Positions 44,655 to 53,602 of a stretch of 64,000 bases of DNA are shown in pieces. The position numbers were made by a program, and so were the translations under genes. How positions within the stretch are numbered: the stretch's first letter is position 1; each line of letters starts with the position of its first letter. The notes below the pieces were generated by a model. It did no database searches, had not been told where the DNA came from, and worked only from the letters and a program-made list of their open reading frames with translations. Location: the NCBI RefSeq assembly GCF_003150675.1, contig NZ_QGGB01000009.1, positions 124,001-188,000 on the forward strand, in the 5' to 3' direction. This DNA is from Rhodohalobacter mucosus (GTDB lineage Bacteria; Bacteroidota; Rhodothermia; Balneolales; Balneolaceae).

Positions 44655-45014
44655 TCAGGATTTGGATCCCGGCGATGCGGACCGAAAAATGGTGCGAAAC
44701 TGGTATCCGACCAAAGTTCCGGTACCGCTGACAAGCCCGCCGATAACAAATGTGAGAAGCAGAACGAGTATCGGAGAACCGATCTGCATGACGTCTGCGA
44801 TGCGGCTTGTCAAAATACCGTCGTTTGCTATATGTACATACAATGCCTGAATCAGCCAGGCGGCGCCTCCCGCTGCAAGCCCTGTGAAAAAGGCTTTGGA
44901 TGCACTATTGAGCATCCACATTCCAACAGCAAGGGCAGGCAGAAGGGCCGACCACCAGGGCATAAAAAGGTTCAGAAACCAGGTCAGGATAAGAATGACT
45001 GAAAAGGGTCTCAT
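44655..45014 (-). CDS. Small four-helix membrane protein
   Basis: A 119-residue hydrophobic protein with about four membrane helices (VILILTWFLNLFMPWWSALLP, GMWMLNSASKAFFTGLAAG, QALYVH region and ILVLLLTFVIGGLVSGTGTLVGYQF) and a short basic tail. I do not recognise a named family, although similar small proteins precede transporters in related genomes. It ends 47 bases before abgT on the same strand, so it could be an accessory subunit or a coexpressed unrelated protein. Confidence 0.6.
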   Translation of the reverse strand: MRPFSVILILTWFLNLFMPWWSALLPALAVGMWMLNSASKAFFTGLAAGGAAWLIQALYVHIANDGILTSRIADVMQIGSPILVLLLTFVIGGLVSGTGTLVGYQFRTIFRSASPGSKS

Positions 45015-45328
45015 CAGATATACCGATCGTGTGAATCATGAATATTGAATGGTAGTGAGTATAGTGTTTTGACGGAAAAACCGAAATAGCACAAATTGAG
45101 TACATCTGCACCTCTGCAAAAAGTGAATGATTTATGAGGGAGTCAGCAATGCAGCAGGTCCAGGGCACAGAATAACTGGAAGCGGTTTTCGATTGGAATG
45201 CCGCCACTTTGGATGCGTTGAAGTTGCAGGGTGCATTTTGATCTGATACCGATTATTCTGATCTTTGGAGTCCGGCAAAATACCGTGTAAAACCATATTC
45301 AAAACCAGAAAGATCAGCGTATATCAGC
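45015..45328. other. Divergent intergenic region without gene
   Basis: This 314-base gap lies between the divergent small membrane protein gene and the E2 gene. I see no gene, repeat or strong hairpin. GATCTTTG at 45260-45267 matches the -7 consensus TAnnTTTG at 7 of 8 positions and could serve the E2 gene 60 bases downstream. Confidence 0.4.
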
Positions 45329-47140
45329 ATGGCAAAGGTTGAAGTAGTGATGCCCCAAATGGGCGAATCCGTGATGGAAGGTACCGTTATTGAGTGGGCC
45401 AAAAGTGTTGGCGATAAAGTGGAAGTAGACGAAACCCTTCTTGAAATTGCCACGGATAAGGTCGATACCGAAGTACCCTCCCCCGAAGCCGGCGTTCTTG
45501 TGGAAATACTTGTAGAAGCCGATGAAACCGTAGAGGTGGGGCAGCCCATTGCCATCATTGATACCGATGGAGAGGCTTCTGCTCCTTCAGATGATTCATC
45601 CGGGTCGGAGAGCGAGAGCGAAAGTGACGGTGATAAAGAAAATGGTGAAGAGGAAGAGCAGGGCGGGTCCGAATCTGAAGAAAAACAAGCTGAGGAAACG
45701 ACCGAATCCCAATCGTCAGACCAGGGCGGCGATGACGCCGACGGTGAAAAGATTGAGGTTGTAATGCCTCAGATGGGTGAATCGGTGATGGAAGGCGAAG
45801 TTCTGGAGTGGCTGAAGAGCGTTGGCGACACGGTTGAAGTGGACGAGCCCCTGCTCGAAATTGCCACCGATAAGGTAGATACGGAGGTGCCGTCCCCGGA
45901 AGGCGGAACGCTCATTGAAATTTTGGTTGAAGCCGGCGAAACAGTTGAGGTGGGCCAGCCGATTGCGGTGATTGCTACAGGCAAGGCAGCGTCAGGCGAG
46001 TCAGCCGGCAAAAAAACCAAAGAAGCATCTGAAGAGAAAACCGGGAAATCTGCCAAGGACACATCCGGTAACGGAAAAGAAGAGAAAACGAAAGAACCCG
46101 CTGAAGCAGCTTCTTCAGGAAGTGAACCGCAGCGAATGGGCAGTGACGGCAGATTTTATTCACCGCTTGTGCGTTCAATCGCCAAAGAAGAAGGAATCAG
46201 CCAGGAAGAGCTTGAAACAATTGAAGGCAGCGGCAAAGAGGGCCGCGTATCAAAAAGCGACATACTCCAGTATGTTGAGGATCGCAAGTCAGGGAAAGTT
46301 AGTAAGCCGGCGGCCAGATCAGAAGGCAGTGGGCTAACCAAGCCTACCTCCGAGCCGAAGCAAAAAGGCGGCGAGCAGGGCAAAATCTCTGCAGGCGAGC
46401 TGAATGTGAAGCGTCCGCACGAGAATGTGGAAATCATCAAAATGGACCGCATGCGCAAGATGATCGCCGAGCATATGGTGCGTTCAAAGCAGACATCCGC
46501 GCACGTAAGCACCTTCAGCGAGGTAGATGTAACCAATATCGTGAACTGGCGAAATGCCAATAAGAAAAAGTTCGAGGAACAAACCGGTATTCGTCTCACC
46601 TTTACGCCAATCTTTATTGAAGCATTCATCAAAGCGATTGGAGAATTTCCGCTCATCAACAGTTCCGTTGACGGCGATGAGATTATTCTGAAAAAAGATA
46701 TCAACTTCGGCCTGGCCGTGGCGCTCGGCGAGGGCGGCAAGGGCGGTCTCATTGTGCCCGTTATTAAGCAGGCACAGGACAAGAACCTGATAGGACTGGC
46801 CAAATCGGTTGCTGAGCTGGCTCATAAAGCACGCAATAAGGAGCTGAGCCCCGATGACCTGGTAGGCGGAACCATAACCCTTACAAATTACGGTAGTGTG
46901 GGCAACCTGATGGGCACTCCGATCATCAACCAGCCGCAGGTAGCCATCCTGGGAACCGGTGTGATAGAGAAACGCCCCGTTGTGATGGAGACCGAACAGG
47001 GCGATGTGATTGCAATCCGTCATATCATGTATCTCACCATGAGTTATGACCACAGGATTATCGATGGAGCGCACGGCGGTGCATTTACCAGCCGCGTGAA
47101 GGAACTTCTCGAAAATTTTGATCCGAAACGGGCATTCTGA
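45329..47140 (+). CDS. 2-oxo acid dehydrogenase E2 (two lipoyl domains)
   Basis: A 603-residue dihydrolipoamide acyltransferase. Two nearly identical lipoyl domains (residues 1-78 and about 144-220) each begin with VVMPQMGESVMEG and carry the lipoylated Lys in EIATDKVDTEVPSPE. They are joined by acidic Ser/Glu-rich and Lys/Ala-rich linkers. A peripheral-subunit-binding domain (SPLVRSIAKEEGISQEELE) and the catalytic domain follow, with the active-site motif MSYDHRIIDGAHGG. It is either the 2-oxoglutarate or the branched-chain 2-oxo acid dehydrogenase E2; the sequence alone does not decide, and neither E1 nor E3 is adjacent. Given the branched-chain catabolic genes at 13-19 kb, the latter is possible. 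Confidence 0.93.
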   Translation: MAKVEVVMPQMGESVMEGTVIEWAKSVGDKVEVDETLLEIATDKVDTEVPSPEAGVLVEILVEADETVEVGQPIAIIDTDGEASAPSDDSSGSESESESDGDKENGEEEEQGGSESEEKQAEETTESQSSDQGGDDADGEKIEVVMPQMGESVMEGEVLEWLKSVGDTVEVDEPLLEIATDKVDTEVPSPEGGTLIEILVEAGETVEVGQPIAVIATGKAASGESAGKKTKEASEEKTGKSAKDTSGNGKEEKTKEPAEAASSGSEPQRMGSDGRFYSPLVRSIAKEEGISQEELETIEGSGKEGRVSKSDILQYVEDRKSGKVSKPAARSEGSGLTKPTSEPKQKGGEQGKISAGELNVKRPHENVEIIKMDRMRKMIAEHMVRSKQTSAHVSTFSEVDVTNIVNWRNANKKKFEEQTGIRLTFTPIFIEAFIKAIGEFPLINSSVDGDEIILKKDINFGLAVALGEGGKGGLIVPVIKQAQDKNLIGLAKSVAELAHKARNKELSPDDLVGGTITLTNYGSVGNLMGTPIINQPQVAILGTGVIEKRPVVMETEQGDVIAIRHIMYLTMSYDHRIIDGAHGGAFTSRVKELLENFDPKRAF

Positions 47141-47243
47141 ATCAGCAAGGATCGCAACCGGGAGCATTCATTCAATCACCATTAGCGGCACTACAACCTT
47201 TTGCCGCTTCTCTCATAAGGGGACAGATAAATAAGGGGCTGTC

Positions 47244-48092
47244 ATGATCGTCTGCAGAACGATTCAGGAAATCCGAAAAGAAACGGGGAAGCAAAAACAG
47301 GAGGGAAAAACCATCTCTTTTGTACCCACCATGGGTGCACTCCACGAAGGTCACCTCTCCCTGATACGCGAGGCAAAAAAGCACGCCGACCTGGTGGTTG
47401 TCTCGATTTTTGTGAACCCCGAGCAGTTTGGCCCGAACGAGGATTTTGATACCTATCCCCGCGAAACGGAATCCGATCTTCAAAAATGCAGGGAAGAGGG
47501 TGTTTCCATCGTTTTTCTGCCCGATCGCAGGGAGCTGTACCCCGAAGAGAAGTTTCTCAGAATTGAAATTGACGACCTGAACAGGCATATGTGCGGTGCA
47601 AGCCGTCCGGGATTTTTTGAGGGTATACTGCTTGTGGTAAACAAACTGTTCAATATCGTGGAACCGGATGCAGCCCTTTTTGGACAGAAAGACATACAGC
47701 AGTTTCTGATTTTAAGCCGGATGGTAAAAGAGTTCAACCATGATATAAAGATGGTAATGGTGCCCATCTCAAGAGCCAATGATGGTCTGGCACTCAGTTC
47801 CCGGAATGCCTACCTGAGCCCAGAGGAACGTGAAGCCGCTCCGTCACTGTACAGAAGCCTGCAGTATATCGAAAGGCAGATTCGTGAAGGAGTTGATACC
47901 CCCGGTCTGCTGATTGAACATCAGAAAAGTGAGCTTGAGGCAAAAGGGTTGAAAATTGATTATCTTAATGTGTTTTCGCGAAAAACGCTGGCACCCGTAG
48001 AAACGTTATCCAATAGCGGGCAATATATTCTTGCTGGTGCTGCCTGGCTGGGCAAAACCCGGCTGATTGATAATATTTTGATTGACTACTAA
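47244..48092 (+). CDS. panC: Pantothenate synthetase
   Basis: A 282-residue enzyme joining pantoate and beta-alanine with ATP. Motifs are VPTMGALHEGHLSLI (HxGH), VSIFVNPEQFGPNEDF, ALFGQKDIQQ and ISRANDGLALSSRNAYLSP (KMSKS-like loop region). Length is normal. It lies 19 bases before panD, and together they supply pantothenate for coenzyme A, which the CoA-ester catabolism genes in this window consume. A 103-base gap separates it from the E2 gene. Confidence 0.97.
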   Translation: MIVCRTIQEIRKETGKQKQEGKTISFVPTMGALHEGHLSLIREAKKHADLVVVSIFVNPEQFGPNEDFDTYPRETESDLQKCREEGVSIVFLPDRRELYPEEKFLRIEIDDLNRHMCGASRPGFFEGILLVVNKLFNIVEPDAALFGQKDIQQFLILSRMVKEFNHDIKMVMVPISRANDGLALSSRNAYLSPEEREAAPSLYRSLQYIERQIREGVDTPGLLIEHQKSELEAKGLKIDYLNVFSRKTLAPVETLSNSGQYILAGAAWLGKTRLIDNILIDY

Positions 48093-48111
48093 GATTTTTG
48101 ATTGAATTGAT

Positions 48112-48528
48112 ATGAAACTCGAGATGTTTAAATCCAAACTTCATCAGATGCGGGTTACGGAAGCAAACCTGATGTATGAGGGAAGCATTACCATTGATGA
48201 GGATCTGCTTGACATGGCCAATATTCTGCCCTACGAAAAGGTGCAGGTTGTGAATATCACAAACGGTTCACGGCTCGAAACCTATACCATTCCGGGAGAG
48301 AGGGGCAGCCGTGTATGTTGCCTGAACGGTGCCGCTGCGCGCCTTACACAAGTCGACGACCGCGTTATTGTGATGGCTTATGCGCACATGGATGCTGAAG
48401 AAGCCCGAAATTACAAGCCCACCGTAGTTATCGTGGATGAGAATAATGAGCCCAAGGATATTCTGGATGAGGTAACCCACGGAAAAAAATACGGACTGGA
48501 GAACGGATTGATCGAGAACCCCGATTAA
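48112..48528 (+). CDS. panD: Aspartate 1-decarboxylase (pyruvoyl enzyme)
   Basis: A 138-residue proenzyme making beta-alanine from aspartate. The self-cleavage site is Gly-Ser in [14 protein letters not shown], where Ser25 becomes the pyruvoyl group. Further family segments are [36 protein letters not shown] and [12 protein letters not shown]-like sequence ([12 protein letters not shown]). It is cotranscribed with panC 19 bases upstream. Slightly longer than E. coli PanD through a short C-terminal tail. Confidence 0.97.
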   Translation: MKLEMFKSKLHQMRVTEANLMYEGSITIDEDLLDMANILPYEKVQVVNITNGSRLETYTIPGERGSRVCCLNGAAARLTQVDDRVIVMAYAHMDAEEARNYKPTVVIVDENNEPKDILDEVTHGKKYGLENGLIENPD

Positions 48529-48565
48529 TCGAAAGAGATAGGGTCAGGGTTGCTCAGACCCGGCC

Positions 48566-48722
48566 GGGCAGTTGGCAGGATCGTAATTCCGGATCCGGGA
48601 AAAAAATTACAGAAGGCAGTGCCGGGTTACTTGATACAGTTTAGTCTCACCCTCCGGCGCTTAATGTACATCTCCCTGCCAATCAATCACTCCTCCCGGC
48701 CGCAGAGCAACGCCAACTGCCC
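48566..48722. repeat. Spaced inverted repeats between panD and the dipeptidase
   Basis: GGGCAGTTGGC (48566-48576) and GCCAACTGCCC (48712-48722) are perfect 11-base inverted repeats 135 bases apart. Further short complementary pairs (GTTGCTC / GAGCAAC, CCCGGCCGGG / CCCGGCCG) lie close to them. They sit between convergent genes and may be a transcript-ending structure or a repeat remnant. Confidence 0.4.
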
Positions 48723-48723
48723 G

Positions 48724-50097
48724 CTACTCTACAAAATCCGGCAGCAGTTCCATAAACCGTGCGGACGTCTTGATGCCCCGGTGAAAATCCTTCAGTGAGA
48801 AGCTTTCATTTGGGGAGTGCAGTGCGTCGCGTGTAAGCCCGAAGCCCATCAGGATAGAATTTACTCCTAGCACCTTCTTGAAATCAGCAACAATCGGGAT
48901 GGATCCGCCTTCGCGGGAAAAAAGCACATCTTTTTCGTACACGTCCCTGAATGCCTGTGCCGCTGCTTTCAGCCCGTAAAAATCAAGATCAATAACTATC
49001 GGGTACCCACCGTGGTGCGCTTTCACTTCCACTGTTACCGTATCAGGTGCAAGTGACTGGACGTAATCAGTGAAAAGTTCAGCAATTTTGTCGGGTTCCT
49101 GGTCCGGAACGAGGCGCATGCTAACTTTTGCTCCTGCTGCTGCGGGAAGCACGGTTTTGGCACCCTCTCCCTGGTATCCGCTCCAGAGTCCGTTTACATC
49201 AAGTGTGGGGCGGGCTGATGATCTTTCAAGTGTCGTGTATCCTTTCTCACCGTCCAGCTCCTTCAGGTCCAGGCCGCTTTTGTACTCTTCCTCATTAAAT
49301 GGAAGCTCTTTATAGGCATCGCGCATCTCTGCTGTAAGCGGCTGAACGGCGTCATAAAAGCCCGGAATTTGAATCACACCGTTGGAATCCTTCAATTTAG
49401 CTATGATCTCACAAAGCACATTGGCAGGATTCTCAACCGTTCCACCGTAGACCCCGCTATGCAAATCACGGTTGGGTCCCACGATGTTGATTTCCATGTA
49501 GGCAAGCCCGCGCAGGCCATAGGTTATGGAAGGCTGATCTTCACCGAACATCGCGGTATCCGAAATGAGAACCATGTCGCAGGCTAAAAGATCCTTGTGT
49601 TTTTTGATAAACGGGATCAGATGCGGCGAACCGATCTCCTCTTCACCTTCCAGTATGAACTTGACGTTGACAGGCAGCTCGGTGTCGGTTTTCAAATACG
49701 ACTCCACCGCTTTGATATGTGTGAAGGACTGGCCTTTATCATCGCTTGCCCCCCTTGCATAGACCCGTCCGTCTTTTACTGTAGGCTCGAATGGAGGTGT
49801 GTTCCACAGATCATCCGGATCGGACGGCTGTACATCGTAGTGGCCGTAAACCAAAACGGTTGGCCGATCTTCGTAGGGACATTTTTCGGCAGTGACAATC
49901 GGGTGGCCGCCTGTTTCATGAAGGGTCACTTTTTCAAGCCCTGCGTTTTCGAGCTGGTGAATCAGAAATTTGGCGGCATTCATCACATATCCCTTATGCC
50001 GTGAATCGGTGCTTACACTTGGAATTCGCAAAAATTCAAAAAGCTGATCCTGAAATGTGTTTATATGCTGGTCGATATAGCTCTGTGGTGCGCTCAT
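48724..50097 (-). CDS. M20-family dipeptidase
   Basis: A 457-residue zinc peptidase of the M20/carnosinase-like group. Metal and catalytic motifs are VYGHYDVQPSDP (His and catalytic Asp), RGASDDKGQ (bridging Asp), EGEEEIGSP (general base Glu, then metal Glu) and the late HSPNESF His. The dimerisation lid is present. It cleaves dipeptides or short peptides in the cytoplasm. A strong promoter-like TATCTTTG lies 83 bases upstream. It is transcribed alone. Confidence 0.93.
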   Translation of the reverse strand: MSAPQSYIDQHINTFQDQLFEFLRIPSVSTDSRHKGYVMNAAKFLIHQLENAGLEKVTLHETGGHPIVTAEKCPYEDRPTVLVYGHYDVQPSDPDDLWNTPPFEPTVKDGRVYARGASDDKGQSFTHIKAVESYLKTDTELPVNVKFILEGEEEIGSPHLIPFIKKHKDLLACDMVLISDTAMFGEDQPSITYGLRGLAYMEINIVGPNRDLHSGVYGGTVENPANVLCEIIAKLKDSNGVIQIPGFYDAVQPLTAEMRDAYKELPFNEEEYKSGLDLKELDGEKGYTTLERSSARPTLDVNGLWSGYQGEGAKTVLPAAAGAKVSMRLVPDQEPDKIAELFTDYVQSLAPDTVTVEVKAHHGGYPIVIDLDFYGLKAAAQAFRDVYEKDVLFSREGGSIPIVADFKKVLGVNSILMGFGLTRDALHSPNESFSLKDFHRGIKTSARFMELLPDFVE

Positions 50098-50162
50098 GCA
50101 GACTGTAGGTTTGTTTTTTGGTCATGCCCCCGTAAAATGTTCAGTTGGCACGTACCCCTTGT

Positions 50163-50187
50163 GATATTTTAATATCCTCCAAAGATA
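50163..50187 (-). promoter_or_regulatory. Promoter -7 box and palindrome before the dipeptidase
   Basis: On the minus strand TATCTTTG (50187-50180) matches the TAnnTTTG consensus perfectly. The palindrome GATATT-TT-AATATC (50163-50176) lies directly downstream, where transcription should start, and could be an operator. A TTG 14 bases upstream of the box is closer than usual. Confidence 0.5.
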
Positions 50188-50250
50188 GAATATTAAGGGT
50201 TCAATATCATTCCTGGTCGCGGAATCATAATTGACTGCAGGTCCGGGCTA

Positions 50251-51009
50251 TCAAAATACCTTCATGGACTCGGTTTGTAGCCAGCCATACATTCCGTTTT
50301 CAAGCCGTACATAGCTCCACCCTTCCGTGCTTTCACTTTCGGCCAGGTCCACTCTCATTACGTAGCCCTCATAGGCGGTGCTTACTGTTGCGGTATCCGT
50401 GTTTGGTGCCTGATATACGGGCTGTTCCCTTTCAATAATCACACCGGTTCCATAACGGGTCTCAAGATAATCCGTGTAGAAAGCTGCGGCAAAAACGAGT
50501 CCGGAAGAAATCAGCATTCCCGTCCATAGATATTTCAAAAGGGTACTCCTGACAGGATAGAACCAGCCGGCTATGATTCCTGCGGTGCCGCCATACAGCA
50601 GTATAAATGCAAAGGTGAAAAGAAGTCCGGTTCCAAGGCGGTTTGCAAGAAAATTGAAAAAACGGTCCCAGGGCAGTTGCGGAAGCACAGCAGAACGACG
50701 CTCAAACCGCTCATTGACATAGGCAAGAGCTTCAGACGCTGCAGATTCTGTTTCATCCAGGTTTTCGGCCTGCAGGAAGTAGTATTTTGCCATGCCAAGG
50801 GAGTCGAGTGCGGTATAGGCAATTCCCATATTGAGCCAAAGACTCCCCGACTGAAATCCGTCATCTGCAATCGTTTTGTAGATATCCAGCGCTTTGCGGT
50901 ATTCATTTTGCTCAAGCAGAAAAGTTGCTTCATCAAATCGCGCTTGTTGTGAATAGAGTGCGGCAGGAACGAGCCAGAGGAGCAGAGCAAGTTTGAAGAA
51001 GTGTTTCAT
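50251..51009 (-). CDS. batE: BatE-like TPR/SH3 membrane protein
   Basis: A 252-residue protein. A signal peptide ends near ALYSQQ. TPR-like helices (EYRKALDIYKTIADDGFQSG, about residues 30-100) are followed by two membrane helices (GLLFTFAFILLYGGTAGIIAGW and a second near 165-185) and a C-terminal SH3-like domain ending GMYGWLQTESMKVF. This architecture matches BatE of Bacteroides aerotolerance loci. It begins 3 bases after batD. It probably works at the inner membrane/periplasm with BatD. The molecular activity is unknown in the family. Confidence 0.82.
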   Translation of the reverse strand: MKHFFKLALLLWLVPAALYSQQARFDEATFLLEQNEYRKALDIYKTIADDGFQSGSLWLNMGIAYTALDSLGMAKYYFLQAENLDETESAASEALAYVNERFERRSAVLPQLPWDRFFNFLANRLGTGLLFTFAFILLYGGTAGIIAGWFYPVRSTLLKYLWTGMLISSGLVFAAAFYTDYLETRYGTGVIIEREQPVYQAPNTDTATVSTAYEGYVMRVDLAESESTEGWSYVRLENGMYGWLQTESMKVF

Positions 51010-51012
51010 TTC

Positions 51013-52809
51013 CTAAAGCTTTTTTTTCAGTTCCAGCAGCAGCTGCTCTGTTTTTTCAATATCAGCGAGCTGATCATCGCTGTCAGAAATAGGCGCATAA
51101 CTGATGGTAGCGCACTTTTCAAGCATGGTATGCAGCGATCTGGCCAGCTGGCGGTCATCGGTTGTTTCCCTTACGTTCTCTATAAGCTCTTTATCTGAGA
51201 GTCCTGCTTCGGGGAGGGCAAGCTTGTCGGAGATGAAACCGGCGAGTGCATGGCGCTGCAGGTTGTAGCACTCTTTTACTTCATTCTTTTGAACTGCATT
51301 TTTAGCTGAATCAATTCGGTCAAGCGCAGTATCATATGCGCTCTGCGACCGTGCGAATGAGCGGTCGGACTGTAGACGGTGATAGTATTTTTTTTGCCTG
51401 AGGCCAATCAGAATAGCTGCTGCCGGTATAAGAAGGAGAATCCAGAAAACCGGCGTGAGGTAAAATACCCCGGAAGATTGCCTCTGCCATACGGCGAGCC
51501 CCTGTACCGGACGAAGATCCGGCATGCGCTGCCCGCTCGACGCTATAGGTGAACCGGAAGCCGGCTGCACTTCAAAAGAGAGGGAGGGAAGCGTTGTATA
51601 GCGATAAAGATCCCTGTTGGGGTCGTACACAGCGATCCGTTCTTCTGGAAGTTCAAAACGGCCTGGAGCACGCGGAACCAGCAGTTCGGTGTAGGTTTTG
51701 GTTCCCCTGATGCTGAGCCCGCGTCTCTGAATGTCGGTGGTTTCCTGCGGTGTATAAAGGTCGAACCCGTCGGGCAAGCTGTATTCAGGCCGCCTGATCA
51801 GCGGGATATTCCCTGTGCCTTCAATCGTTGTAATCAGCTCCAGGGTTTCACCCGTTTCAACAGTTGATCTGTTGATGCGCCGCTCAACAGTAAGATCACC
51901 CACTGCATTTATTGACAGCCCGGAAGCCGGTGATGCCAGAGGATCTACGGTTATGGTTACCGGTTCGGATTCAATGGATATTCTGCGCTGATTCCCACCG
52001 GAACCGAAAAAGCTGCCAAAAGGATCGTTACGTGAAGGCTGTGTGCGGATTCCCACATTCAGCGGGAATGCTGAGAGCGTCAGCTCACCGCTGCGGCTGG
52101 GGAAGAGCGCGTATCGCAGCAGGGTTGCCTTTCTGTAGCGCACACCGTTCAGGATCACGGATTCTGCCTGCGGCTGACGTATGTTTTCAAGCTCTTCTTT
52201 CCAGAAACCATCCGTTCGCCAGCCGGATGAGGGCTGAAAAGATGTGATCTCCACACCCTGCTTAAAATAGAGTACCAGGCTGGCAACCATCTGCTGGCCG
52301 GGAACGGGGTTTGTTACATCGGGTTCCACCTCCAGGAAGATATCAGGCAATTGTCGGCCACCCTCTTCTGTTAAATCGCCCCGTTCCAGTATATCGAACG
52401 GAATCGGATCGGTTTGGTAGGTTTCACCGTCAATATCAATTGAAATGGGCGGTACCGTGTAACTGCCCTCGCTGCGTGCCACAAACGAAAACGTATACGT
52501 GGTGCTTGTTGTGGTGCGCCCGTTTACAATCGTCACGCTGGTGCTCCTGGAAGGTGTGGCAGATAAAAGGCCCACGCCATCCATTTCCGGTATCCGGGGA
52601 AGGGATACTCCGCGCATGGATGAGCCGCCTATTTGTACGCTTACCGTGAACTGCTCTCCGATAAAGATCTTGTTCTCAGATATGGTGGCTTCCAGGGTAA
52701 AATCATTATCCTGCGCAAATAACGTTCCGGCCGCGTAAAAAAGGGCGAGTATCAGCAGGGGTATTTGGCGATAACCGAAGGATGAAATGGATCTACCAGT
52801 CTTTCTCAT
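51013..52809 (-). CDS. batD: BatD-like envelope protein
   Basis: A 598-residue protein. The signal peptide (QIPLLILALFYAAGTLFAQD) is followed by a large periplasmic region of beta-sandwich domains. The first contains FTLEATISENKIFIGEQFTVSVQI, the BatD/oxygen-tolerance (PF13584) start. A membrane helix (VFWILLLIPAAAILIGL, about residue 460-480) and a cytoplasmic helical tail follow. ATG 52809 is chosen since it places the signal peptide properly; it overlaps the end of the upstream TPR gene by 17 bases. Bat proteins are linked to oxidative or envelope stress. Function remains undefined in the family. Confidence 0.88.
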   Translation of the reverse strand: MRKTGRSISSFGYRQIPLLILALFYAAGTLFAQDNDFTLEATISENKIFIGEQFTVSVQIGGSSMRGVSLPRIPEMDGVGLLSATPSRSTSVTIVNGRTTTSTTYTFSFVARSEGSYTVPPISIDIDGETYQTDPIPFDILERGDLTEEGGRQLPDIFLEVEPDVTNPVPGQQMVASLVLYFKQGVEITSFQPSSGWRTDGFWKEELENIRQPQAESVILNGVRYRKATLLRYALFPSRSGELTLSAFPLNVGIRTQPSRNDPFGSFFGSGGNQRRISIESEPVTITVDPLASPASGLSINAVGDLTVERRINRSTVETGETLELITTIEGTGNIPLIRRPEYSLPDGFDLYTPQETTDIQRRGLSIRGTKTYTELLVPRAPGRFELPEERIAVYDPNRDLYRYTTLPSLSFEVQPASGSPIASSGQRMPDLRPVQGLAVWQRQSSGVFYLTPVFWILLLIPAAAILIGLRQKKYYHRLQSDRSFARSQSAYDTALDRIDSAKNAVQKNEVKECYNLQRHALAGFISDKLALPEAGLSDKELIENVRETTDDRQLARSLHTMLEKCATISYAPISDSDDQLADIEKTEQLLLELKKKL

Positions 52810-53509
52810 TTCGGGTATTGCTTTGACTTGATTCCTTTTTCTGATTCTCAAGCAGATCGCGTTCGAGCTCTTCAAGGGCATCGAGCAGGTTTTCAGCCTC
52901 CTCGCGGGTTAGTTCTTCGGGTCGCTGTTGTTGCTGCTGATCCCGTTGCTGTTCCTGATCCTGGTTTGGATTGTTCTGCTGTTGCTCGTTTTGCTGCTGA
53001 TCCTGTTGCTGTTCCTGATTGTTTTGCTGTTGCTGCTGATCCTGCTGCTGATCGTCATTTTGCTGATTCTGCTCCTGATTCTGCTGCTCTTGCTGCTGCT
53101 GTTCCATTTTCTTTCTGGCCAGCTCGTAGTTATAGCGGGCGTCCTCGTCATCGGGATTCTTTTTAAGGGCTTCCCTGAAATAGTTCAGTGCCTCATCGAA
53201 ATTTTCGGTATCGGTAAGCATTCGTCCCTGATTGTAGTCGGCAAGCGACTCCTGTGCTGCATCCTCGGTCATGCTGCGGTACTGATCATATGCACGGGCA
53301 GCCTCATCAACATCTCCCGACTGTGCCAGCGCATTACCCAGATTGTAATAAAGGCGTGGATTGTCGGGATCCTGTTCAATCGCGCTTCTGTAGAGTTCAG
53401 CGGCTTCTGCATAGTCTCCCCTCTCATATGCCTCATTGGCCTTGCGGGCGTCATTGGGCGCAAAACCTATAAGCCAAAAAGAAAGAAAGATAAGGACCGG
53501 AATTCTCAT
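52793..53509 (-). CDS. batC: BatC-like TPR protein with Gln-rich region
   Basis: A 238-residue protein. A short signal peptide (PVLIFLSFWLIGFA) precedes four TPR helical pairs (for example RKANEAYERGDYAEAAELYR and NPRLYYNLGNALAQSG, residues 20-145). Residues 145-208 are almost only Gln, Asn, Asp and Glu. The last 30 residues are charged (EELTREEAENLLDALEELER). TPR plus position before batD and batE identify a BatC-type protein. The Q/N tract is built of CAG/CAA and AAC/AAT codons and is likely disordered. batA, batB and moxR are not upstream; yebC is. Confidence 0.8.
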   Translation of the reverse strand: MRIPVLIFLSFWLIGFAPNDARKANEAYERGDYAEAAELYRSAIEQDPDNPRLYYNLGNALAQSGDVDEAARAYDQYRSMTEDAAQESLADYNQGRMLTDTENFDEALNYFREALKKNPDDEDARYNYELARKKMEQQQQEQQNQEQNQQNDDQQQDQQQQQNNQEQQQDQQQNEQQQNNPNQDQEQQRDQQQQQRPEELTREEAENLLDALEELERDLLENQKKESSQSNTRNEKDW

Positions 53510-53602
53510 GTCAGGCTAAGTATGAATTTGTTTGAGATGAACAGGATGAGTAACGGACGGAACCCGCAGAGCGTATGTTTGTGGTGTTATTATGTACAGA
53601 AC

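Noticed and set aside
52928-53110. Possible CRISPR or tandem repeat array
   Set aside because: Irregular CAG/CAA-type codon repeats inside a coding region, without spacers or direct repeats of constant length.
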